From: Bradymonas sediminis
Lineage (GTDB): Bacteria > Myxococcota_A > Bradymonadia > Bradymonadales > Bradymonadaceae
Assembly (NCBI RefSeq): GCF_003258315.1
Contig: NZ_CP030032.1
Location: 3,350,501-3,414,500, forward strand
Direction of reading: 5' to 3'
Length of the DNA stretch: 64,000 nt
Part shown: piece by piece, positions 57,905 through 64,000 of the stretch
Layout: each line of letters begins with the position of its first letter
How positions within the stretch are numbered: position 1 is the first letter of the stretch
Position numbers and translations under genes: made by a program
The notes under the pieces: model-generated
Told to the model about the DNA's origin: nothing
The model's input: the letters and a program-made list of their open reading frames with translations, nothing else
Databases searched by the model: none

Positions 57905-59491
57905 TTATTCGACCCTCCCATGCAAATACCAACCCCTGCGCAGGCGGTCATAAAACACCCATAAAAGCTCGCCAGAATGCGTGTCGAGATAATAATATTC
58001 GCGGTGTACGGCCTCCTGCGTCCACCAATGTCCCGATAGAATATAGGGCGCTTCGGAGCCTTGATTTTGCATCGCCACCGCGCGTGCGATGGGTTCGGGG
58101 TCGGCCAAAATGCGTCGAACCAGGGATGTTGAGGAATTTGGCGCGTCGTCTTTTGCCGCCAAATTCGCGGTCACAAGTGACAATGACGCGCTTGGCCGGG
58201 CGAGCGTTTGCAAGGGTTTGAGCGCGAAGCGATCTTCGGGAAGATGGGTATTTTGTGCCTTAAAACCCAGCACGCAGAGCGGCCCAAACTCCGCGCGTAG
58301 CCTCGCCAGGGCGTGTTGAGCGTCGTCCCAGCGCCGGTCATTTCGGGCGCTAAGCAGGCGAGTTTGCTCACTTTTGTCGGGCACGCCCACCGCCAATAGA
58401 TGAAGGCGCGTCGGGGTGCGGCTGAACTCGATGATCTCGAGGCGAAGACGCACCAATTCGATCATGGTGCTCTCGTCGAGGCTCGGGCGTGCGGGGCGAA
58501 CAATCTCGCAGAACTCGAGCTCCTCATCGCGATAAAAATTCATCTCAAGCTGCAGCAAGACCAGGGCGCGCCCGGCCAATTTCTGGGCCATCGCGTGAAG
58601 CTCGAATTTGATCCGGAAGATCAGCCGCTCGGTATTGAACTCCCCCTGGTCAAACAGCAGCGTTCGCTCGATCGGGGCGTCCTCGGAGGTGCGTCGAATC
58701 GGAAGATCATTTCGGGTGGAGGCGAAGTCGTAAAATTGGCGCGCCTCCTTGCCGAAGCGCCGGGCAATCCCCGAAGCCGGCAGGTCTAAAAACTCCCCGA
58801 CCGTTCTGATGCCAAGCTGGAGCAGGCTTTCTTTCAGGCGAGGATCGAGGTCGAGGCGCGCCAGTGAAAGCGACCTAAGCATATGCTTTTCTTGCGCTTT
58901 CGACTCCAGAACACGCACACCAACCCCTTGCGTATGCGCCAGGGCATAGGTGCCAAACCGGCTAAATCCCACCACGACTGACGCGAAAAACTCCTCCTCC
59001 TTCAGCGCTGCTTCGAGCTTGGCGGCCCAGGCCTCAAAGCTGCCATAGAGTCTGTCGAGACCGGTGGCCTGGAGCCAGAAGGCGGTAGTTCGCCCCAGGG
59101 CTTCGCCGCGCTCGGCTTTTGCGGAGTCGGTCGCCAAAAACGAAAAGCGCATCGAGAAGTCGCTAAGCGCGTCAAGATGCGGACTAAAATCGCCGAGCTG
59201 CTCGCGCAACTCCTCGCGCACCTGCTGATATTCGTCGGGGCAATAGATGGCCGCGCGCAGATTATTAGAGAACGCGGAATCCGCGGGATCGCTGCAGAGA
59301 GAGAGCGCGCCAGCATAACGCATGCCGGGCTCGATCTTGAGGCGCCGCGCGTGTTTATTTGCCTCTAAAATGCGCCCGCGCGGATGATCGCGGTCGAGGA
59401 GCACCGTGGGAAAATTTCGCCACTCAGGATTTGCTTTTAGCGCGATCTGCATCGCCAAAAAAGGAAGTTTAACGCAGGCCAGGCGTTCCAC
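57905..59491 (-). CDS. imuB: ImuB, inactive Y-family polymerase-like mutagenesis protein
   Basis: 528 residues from GTG 59491, chosen because a near-perfect AAGGAGG lies 6-7 bases upstream; the frame is open upstream but reads into imuA. Y-family fold lacking the usual catalytic carboxylates, as in all ImuB. Typical parts: ACVKLPFLAMQIALK at the N-terminus, LDLDPRLKESLLQLGIRTVGEFLDLPASGIARRFG (helix-hairpin-helix, named here by its ends LDL and RFG), and a C-terminal tail. It links DnaE2 to the sliding clamp and ImuA. Overlaps imuA by 23 bases. Confidence 0.94.
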   Translation of the reverse strand: MERLACVKLPFLAMQIALKANPEWRNFPTVLLDRDHPRGRILEANKHARRLKIEPGMRYAGALSLCSDPADSAFSNNLRAAIYCPDEYQQVREELREQLGDFSPHLDALSDFSMRFSFLATDSAKAERGEALGRTTAFWLQATGLDRLYGSFEAWAAKLEAALKEEEFFASVVVGFSRFGTYALAHTQGVGVRVLESKAQEKHMLRSLSLARLDLDPRLKESLLQLGIRTVGEFLDLPASGIARRFGKEARQFYDFASTRNDLPIRRTSEDAPIERTLLFDQGEFNTERLIFRIKFELHAMAQKLAGRALVLLQLEMNFYRDEELEFCEIVRPARPSLDESTMIELVRLRLEIIEFSRTPTRLHLLAVGVPDKSEQTRLLSARNDRRWDDAQHALARLRAEFGPLCVLGFKAQNTHLPEDRFALKPLQTLARPSASLSLVTANLAAKDDAPNSSTSLVRRILADPEPIARAVAMQNQGSEAPYILSGHWWTQEAVHREYYYLDTHSGELLWVFYDRLRRGWYLHGRVE

Positions 59492-60185
59492 GGCGCACCT
59501 CCTTATCGGTCCACCCCGGCGCGCGCCGGTTATCTTTGAGCGCGCGCAGCGTGCAGTGAAATCTCCCACTCGGCGCGCGCGCCCGGCTCGCCTCGACGCG
59601 CAGCGAAACACGCAGCGCGCTTGAGCCTGTCTTCTTCGACCTCTTTTGCGACGCGTCGCCCCTGGGCGCCCTCGCCTGGCCCAGGGGTGTTCCGCGCAGA
59701 AAAACCACCGTCGCCTCGTGGCGCTCGGCCATACGCGCCAGCCGATTTTGCTGCGAAAGACTTATCTTCGCCCCCTCGCTGATATCGACGATGACCAGGC
59801 CAAACCCACCCGATCGCAAAAGCGCATCTACCCCGCGCAGCACCTGCGTGACATCCCTGGGCCATATGATCGCCAGGGACCCGAGATCCACGCCGTTTTC
59901 GAGCATATCGGGGGCGTAAAAAAGACTCTCCCCTGCCGTCACCCACGCCACTGGCGCGTCCGCCTGCTGGGCCTGCACGATAAGGCGCGCGCTAAAGGAA
60001 AGCGCCGCCGATGCATTCCCCCCGCACAGCTCGACCAATTGCCCCCGAAGTTGCTCAAATGACCACCTTGAGTCCCGATTTGCGCCGCCGTCTTTGCTCG
60101 GTCCATCGGCGGGCATAGCCGGGCGGTCGCGCTCTAAAAGCGCGCGCGCCGTCATGACATGCGGGATATCGAGTAGAAGAGCCAT
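59469..60185 (-). CDS. imuA: ImuA, RecA-like mutagenesis accessory protein
   Basis: 238 residues. Fold like RecA/SulA, with the conserved VAWVTAGESLFYAPD and LVIVDI regions but no clear Walker A P-loop, as expected for ImuA. The C-terminus is Arg/Ser/Ala-rich and basic, which might bind DNA. It overlaps imuB by 23 bases. First gene of the imuA-imuB-dnaE2 cassette, normally controlled by LexA. I see no good ribosome site before ATG 60185, so the start is less certain. Confidence 0.85.
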   Translation of the reverse strand: MALLLDIPHVMTARALLERDRPAMPADGPSKDGGANRDSRWSFEQLRGQLVELCGGNASAALSFSARLIVQAQQADAPVAWVTAGESLFYAPDMLENGVDLGSLAIIWPRDVTQVLRGVDALLRSGGFGLVIVDISEGAKISLSQQNRLARMAERHEATVVFLRGTPLGQARAPRGDASQKRSKKTGSSALRVSLRVEASRARAPSGRFHCTLRALKDNRRAPGWTDKEVRRGTPGLR

Positions 60186-60218
60186 AATATCAAAATATTG
60201 GGGTTAGAATCGAAAACA

Positions 60219-60224
60219 CTGAAC
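60219..60224 (-). promoter_or_regulatory. Possible LexA half-site upstream of imuA
   Basis: CTGAAC on the plus strand (GTTCAG on the minus) sits 34 bases before the imuA start. GTTCAG is the conserved right half of the motif described for Myxococcus-type LexA, and imu cassettes are usually SOS controlled. The left half is degenerate here, so this is a weak call. Confidence 0.3.
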
Positions 60225-60293
60225 AAATGAACCCACTGAAACAATATATAGGCAGGCCCAAAATATTTGTCAAATTTAGCCGACAAGAAAGTC

Positions 60294-60333
60294 ACGAGCC
60301 CACGAGATTTCGTGAGAAATCTCGTGGGCTCGT
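60294..60333. terminator. Strong 17-bp hairpin between the membrane protein gene and imuA
   Basis: Perfect 17-bp stem with a 6-base loop (arms 60294-60310 and 60317-60333). It lies about 70 bases past the stop of the leftward membrane protein gene and about 110 bases before imuA. It is probably the terminator of the preceding operon, isolating imuA. The T run on the minus strand is broken. Confidence 0.75.
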
Positions 60334-60405
60334 CAGACGAAAAACACAGCCCCACATTATTACTTTAAATCGACATCAGACGCCTCCAGGGCGCTCCCAA
60401 AAAAA

Positions 60406-60942
60406 CTACTCCCGGCGCGACTGGTCGCGCTTTCGTCGCTCTTTTTGCTTCATATTTAGACGTGTCTTATCGTCGAGATCACTCAGCGGGATCAGGCTCA
60501 TAAGCAGCAAATAAATCTCGAAGAGCGCGACCCAGGAGAGCAGCGAAAAAAAGATCACGCGCGCGCTTTTATACTCATCGATCGCGGTCGCGCCGACGAT
60601 CGCCTCGCCCCAGATAAGCACCGCCAGGCTCAGGCAAACCACGAAGGTCGACCACAGCACCAGGCGTATCAGGCGCTCGAAGATGGTGTCGCCGGGGGCT
60701 TCGACGGCGGTGTTCGCCGCGATGGCGCCCGATGAACCCAGCGCGCGCAGTTCCTGGCCGTGCAGCACGCCGATCCACACCCCCGCCACGCCCAGCACGA
60801 TCGCTGAGACCTTGAGCATATTATCGAAGAGCGCGATCTGTGCGCCCAGCGCGACCTCCCCGCCCAGAAAAAAGCCGGCCAGGAGCGCGACGCCCAAAAA
60901 CCCCAGAAACCACCACATCTCGCGCGTGTTAAAATGTCCCAT
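60406..60942 (-). CDS. Four-helix membrane protein, unrecognised
   Basis: 178 residues with four hydrophobic helices (about 9-27, 40-60, 92-113 and 128-150) and a basic Lys/Arg-rich C-terminal tail (MKQKERRKRDQSRRE). It starts 26 bases after the upstream 352-residue gene, so they are probably co-transcribed. No family is recognised. Small four-helix proteins beside a soluble partner occur in several defence and stress modules, but nothing here proves that. Confidence 0.75.
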   Translation of the reverse strand: MGHFNTREMWWFLGFLGVALLAGFFLGGEVALGAQIALFDNMLKVSAIVLGVAGVWIGVLHGQELRALGSSGAIAANTAVEAPGDTIFERLIRLVLWSTFVVCLSLAVLIWGEAIVGATAIDEYKSARVIFFSLLSWVALFEIYLLLMSLIPLSDLDDKTRLNMKQKERRKRDQSRRE

Positions 60943-60968
60943 ATTCTCGTCTCACTCGGGCGTCCTGA

Positions 60969-62027
60969 TCATTCGCTCAAAAGCTTCTCAATCAGGTCCA
61001 TGCGCGCGGCGCTGATCGCCTCCTGGAGGGAGTCAAACTCCACGATCTCATCGTCAATCCGGCGCAGATCGAGCTCCATCTCGGCCTTAAGCAGCGCGTC
61101 CGACAGCCAATAGGTCTTGGCGCTCTCGCCGCTGAGCACGAACCCCAGGTTCTCGAAATCACCGCGCGCGCCCTGCTCAAAATTCTCGACCATCGCCTCA
61201 AATTCGGCCTCGCTCGGGCTCAGGTCGAACTCCAGCCGGTATTTTCGCCCCGCGGCTTCGCTTGAGAGCGCCTGGACTTCCTGGCCGTCGCGGCCCACCA
61301 AAAAGTCGAGTCCGCGCTTCCAGACGGCCCGCTCCACCTCGACCTCCCAATTGACCTCGCTCTTTCGAATCACTCGAAAGATCCGGGCGCGATTCTCGCG
61401 CAAAAATTTGAGCTGCGAAAACCCACGCAGCGGCGCAGACTCAAAGCGCGGGGTCACGCCCTGTCGAAGCTCATCACCCGGGCGCGCGCGGTAACCATCA
61501 ATCGCCACTTCATCCTGATGATTCTGCGCCCTCTGCACAAAGCCGGCCTCTTTTCGAAGATACTCGCTCAGGTATTTCTGCAGCCCCGGGTGCCCGTTTT
61601 TGACGCGACTGCCAAAGCGAAAAATTCCGAAGATATTTTGGCTGGGGATGAACCAATAATAGGACGCATAGCCGGGGATATTTCCGCGGGGAAGATCGGT
61701 AAAGTCCACCTGCGCGCTGCCTGTGGGGGCGCTGGGGTCCACGCTCGGCACGCGCCCGTCATTTTCGGGCGTCTGATTCCAGGTGACCACCAGATAGTCG
61801 CCGTGCTCGCCGAAGGGGCGCGCGTAGAGGCAATAGACGGGCAAGATCGGGCTGGCGCCCTCGGTGGCCGAAAAAAGCTTCGTCTCGTGAAGCTCACGCC
61901 CCTGGATATGCACGAATTTTTCCAGGTCGCCCAGCAGCGCGGCGACGTCGGCGAAGAGATGCTCATCCGCGGCGTAATACCCGCATTTGGCGACCTCGTA
62001 GAAGTTCAGCTTGGTCCGTACTGCCAT
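60969..62027 (-). CDS. Unrecognised soluble protein of the kinase-associated operon
   Basis: 352 residues. The N-terminal half (KLNFYEVAKCGYY, YLVVTWNQTPENDG, GNIPGYASYYWFIPSQNIFGIFRFG) looks like a conserved globular domain with Tyr/Trp-rich strands. The C-terminal half is helical and acidic. GGGACGAG precedes the start. No catalytic motif is evident. It lies between a DUF4336-like gene and a four-helix membrane protein gene, with gaps of 28 and 26 bases. A sensory or defence role is possible but not shown by the sequence. Confidence 0.7.
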   Translation of the reverse strand: MAVRTKLNFYEVAKCGYYAADEHLFADVAALLGDLEKFVHIQGRELHETKLFSATEGASPILPVYCLYARPFGEHGDYLVVTWNQTPENDGRVPSVDPSAPTGSAQVDFTDLPRGNIPGYASYYWFIPSQNIFGIFRFGSRVKNGHPGLQKYLSEYLRKEAGFVQRAQNHQDEVAIDGYRARPGDELRQGVTPRFESAPLRGFSQLKFLRENRARIFRVIRKSEVNWEVEVERAVWKRGLDFLVGRDGQEVQALSSEAAGRKYRLEFDLSPSEAEFEAMVENFEQGARGDFENLGFVLSGESAKTYWLSDALLKAEMELDLRRIDDEIVEFDSLQEAISAARMDLIEKLLSE

Positions 62028-62055
62028 GCTCGTCCCAGTTTTTCAGATTATCAGT

Positions 62056-62766
62056 TCACACCGTCCGACTCGCCTGGCGCAGCGCCTGCGCCGGCTTGCG
62101 CGCCACTTCATGATGCGAGCAAATTAACAGGTTTAGATCTTTGAGGGTAGCAAGGCGCGCGAGGTGTTCACGCAGTTTCTTGCGGTCGCGGACAAAGAAA
62201 AACCGCGCCAACCGCGAGACCCTCGGGCCGCCCGAAGAGCGGGTGATATGCTTTAGAATAAACCCCTGAAAACCAGGCATGTGCGGCATATTGAACACGA
62301 TGTCATTAAAGACCAGCGCCCTTCCGTCCTCGTCGACAATATGCATAACGCCTTCACGCTCACGGGTTCCGTCGAGATGCTCGAACTCGACCACCCCATC
62401 GCTAACCCACTCATCATAGGTCATCGTGACCGGCACGACCTGCTCAACAGCCTCGCGCGCGCCTTTTGGGCAAATGACGATCAGGTCCTCGTAACGCTCC
62501 CAAAACGCGCGTGCGTTAAGGCGATGCTGACTGCCCGGCACGACCAGCACCTGAGGAGTGCCCCATCGCTCAAGCTCCGCCATCTGAGCCTCTTCGAGGC
62601 AAATTCCGTTATGGATAATTAGGCCCCCCTCGGCGTTCTTGGCCACCGTCATCACCCGCCGAAGCGGCATGCGCGGCACCGCCCCCTCCACCCGCCGCAC
62701 CCGCGGCGATAGTTCCTCAATCGGACCATTCTCCAGGACGTTCCACTCAGGATGACTCGTCGGCAT
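62056..62766 (-). CDS. DUF4336-like (metallo-hydrolase-related) protein
   Basis: 236 residues from ATG 62766, with GGAGGGAG just upstream; its start overlaps the kinase stop by 20 bases. The body has RRVMTVAKNAEGGLIIHNG, the VLVVPGSQHRLNARAFWERY segment, and a C-terminal RDRKKLREHLARLATLKDLNLLICSHHE. These resemble DUF4336, a degenerate metallo-beta-lactamase fold. The HxHxDH site is absent, so hydrolase activity is doubtful. The coupling with a sensor kinase suggests a linked role. Confidence 0.6.
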   Translation of the reverse strand: MPTSHPEWNVLENGPIEELSPRVRRVEGAVPRMPLRRVMTVAKNAEGGLIIHNGICLEEAQMAELERWGTPQVLVVPGSQHRLNARAFWERYEDLIVICPKGAREAVEQVVPVTMTYDEWVSDGVVEFEHLDGTREREGVMHIVDEDGRALVFNDIVFNMPHMPGFQGFILKHITRSSGGPRVSRLARFFFVRDRKKLREHLARLATLKDLNLLICSHHEVARKPAQALRQASRTV

Positions 62767-64000
62767 GCGCTCCCTCCGGTTTCTTATCAACTTTCTTATC
62801 AACGCCTTTTGAAGGCAGATTTTTGCGCATATATTTGCGAACCTGCTCGAGCAATTGCGCCTCGTAATCGCCCCCGATGCGCCTTCCACCCTTGCTCAGA
62901 ACCTCGCTGGTCCCCTGGCGCAGCCCTTCGAGTTCGGCCTCGGTGAGCTCCTTGGCGGTGACCACAATGACGGGGACGTCGCGGTAGATTTCGCGACTTC
63001 GGAACTCAACCAAAAACTCGAACCCATCCATCTTTGGCATCATCAGGTCGAGCAGCACGAGGTCCGGAGTGAACGCGTCGAGGGTGTCCAGGCCCACCTG
63101 GCCATTGTCGGCCTCGACGACCTGCCACCCGTCGCTCTGCAGCGTGCGGCGCAGCAGCGCGCGCGTGGGCTCGTCGTCTTCGACGAGCAGAATCTGCCCG
63201 CCCCCCGGCCCCGCGGCGCGGTAGCCGTCGAGGATATCGACCAGGCGCTGGCGATTGATGGGCTTGACCATATAGTGGTCGGCCCCCAGGGCATAGCCGC
63301 GCTCGCTCTCGGCCACCATCGTGACCATGATGATGGGGATACCCGCCAGCGCGTCGTGCGCCTTGAGCTTCGACAGCAGCGTCCAGCCGTCCATCGACGG
63401 CATCATCACGTCGAGGGTGATAAGATCGGGGCGCAGCTCTTCGGCGAGCAAAAGCCCCTCGGAGCCGCTGGCGGCGGTGGCGACCACGAAGCCCTCGCGC
63501 TCCAGGATTCGGCGCAACAGATCGCGCATCGTCGGGTCATCATCGATGACCAGCACCGTCTGGGCATTTGGCCCGGCCGCCACCCGCTGCTGCGGGAGTT
63601 CTCGCGCCGCGGGAAACACCTCCTCGGGGGCGATATTTGCGGCCAGGCGCACCGTAAATTTGCTGCCCTTGCCCCGGGTCGACTCCACCTGAATATCGCC
63701 CTCAAGCAGCGCACAAAAATGGCGAGTGATGGTCAAGCCGAGGCCGGTGCCGCCGAACTCGCGCGTGGTCGAGGAGTCCGCCTGGGTGAAGGCGTCGAAG
63801 ATCATCTCCAGCTTCTCCGCGCTCATGCCCACGCCGGTGTCTTCCACCTCGCAGATCACCTGCTCATAGCTTTCATCCGGGCCGACGCGCATCGTAATCG
63901 TGCCGTCGGAGGTAAATTTGCAGGCGTTGCTCAACAGGTTAAACAGCACCTGGCGCACCTTGGTGGCGTCGGACCTCATGAACCCGAGCTCGTCGCTGAT
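62747..64000 (-). CDS. Hybrid sensor kinase with two receiver domains, 3' part
   Basis: 418 residues visible; the N-terminal part (sensor, DHp with phospho-His) lies beyond the right edge. What is seen: the ATPase N box VRQVLFNLLSNACKFT, the G1 box EDTGVGMS, the F box IFDAFTQADSST and the G2 box GGTGLGLTITRHFC. Two receiver domains follow: VLVIDDDPTMRD with phospho-Asp in LDVMMPSMDG, and ILLVEDDEPTRA with phospho-Asp in LDLMMPKMDG. A Lys-rich tail ends it. It feeds a phosphorelay, perhaps to an unlinked partner. The next gene overlaps it. Confidence 0.92.
   Translation of the reverse strand: MSDELGFMRSDATKVRQVLFNLLSNACKFTSDGTITMRVGPDESYEQVICEVEDTGVGMSAEKLEMIFDAFTQADSSTTREFGGTGLGLTITRHFCALLEGDIQVESTRGKGSKFTVRLAANIAPEEVFPAARELPQQRVAAGPNAQTVLVIDDDPTMRDLLRRILEREGFVVATAASGSEGLLLAEELRPDLITLDVMMPSMDGWTLLSKLKAHDALAGIPIIMVTMVAESERGYALGADHYMVKPINRQRLVDILDGYRAAGPGGGQILLVEDDEPTRALLRRTLQSDGWQVVEADNGQVGLDTLDAFTPDLVLLDLMMPKMDGFEFLVEFRSREIYRDVPVIVVTAKELTEAELEGLRQGTSEVLSKGGRRIGGDYEAQLLEQVRKYMRKNLPSKGVDKKVDKKPEGAHADESS

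Noticed and set aside
60406-62027. Kiwa-like (KwaA/KwaB) defence pair
   Set aside because: The order and sizes, a four-helix membrane protein plus a 350-residue partner, are superficially similar, but I could not recognise the KwaB domain and the operon also contains a sensor kinase. Left as unknown.

Overview
The window is a 64 kb chromosomal segment of a GC-rich Gram-negative bacterium. I infer a Myxococcota/Bradymonadales-like (former deltaproteobacterial) organism. The evidence is a Ser/Thr kinase with a PEGA domain, a second kinase-like protein fused to a STAND-type ATPase, and several very large acidic lipoproteins built from thrombospondin type 3, MopE-like and DUF4215-like Cys-rich repeats. 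Alternative complex III next to a type A2 caa3 oxidase and a PrkA-YeaH-SpoVR operon also fit. The taxon is an inference from gene content only. I saw no rRNA, tRNA, CRISPR array or insertion sequence.

Left part (1-12.6 kb): an aerobic respiratory block. The end of alternative complex III (ActF) and a triheme cytochrome c lead into a caa3-type oxidase (CoxB with two cytochrome c domains, CoxA with the A2-type YSHP motif, CoxC, subunit IV). The assembly genes ctaB, ctaG, a small membrane protein and surf1 follow. Facing them are a TlpA-like thiol oxidoreductase, a glyoxalase II and a small unknown gene. Electrons would pass from quinol through ACIII and cytochrome c to oxygen.

Middle-left (12.7-29.5 kb): a TSP3-repeat secreted protein, a Ser/Thr kinase with C-terminal PEGA domain, a TPR protein, a DUF493 protein, a Maf/YceF pyrophosphatase, and an RsmF-type rRNA methyltransferase whose PUA-like domain appears as a separate overlapping gene. 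Next is a 1428-residue degenerate kinase/STAND ATPase. Convergent to it is a 1112-residue AAA+ protein that looks by eye like a ClpB-type double-ring ATPase fused to a class I release-factor-like module. This is the most unusual gene in the window.

Middle (29.8-41 kb): a VWA/TSP3/MopE lipoprotein, a lipA-thiE overlapping pair, priA, a UDP-sugar pyrophosphorylase-family gene and a glycine-rich lipoprotein.

Middle-right (41.4-48.1 kb): a leftward operon prkA-yeaH-spoVR-perR-like. spoVR is interrupted in frame by a 402-residue intein with a LAGLIDADG endonuclease region and a LacI-like helix-turn-helix.

Right part (48.5-64 kb): nth, methylmalonyl-CoA epimerase, a DUF4215-like lipoprotein with a 12-bp tandem repeat, yceI, a beta-propeller lipoprotein, the imuA-imuB-dnaE2 mutagenesis cassette, and a four-gene operon of a hybrid sensor kinase (cut by the window edge), a DUF4336-like protein, an unrecognised 352-residue protein and a four-helix membrane protein.
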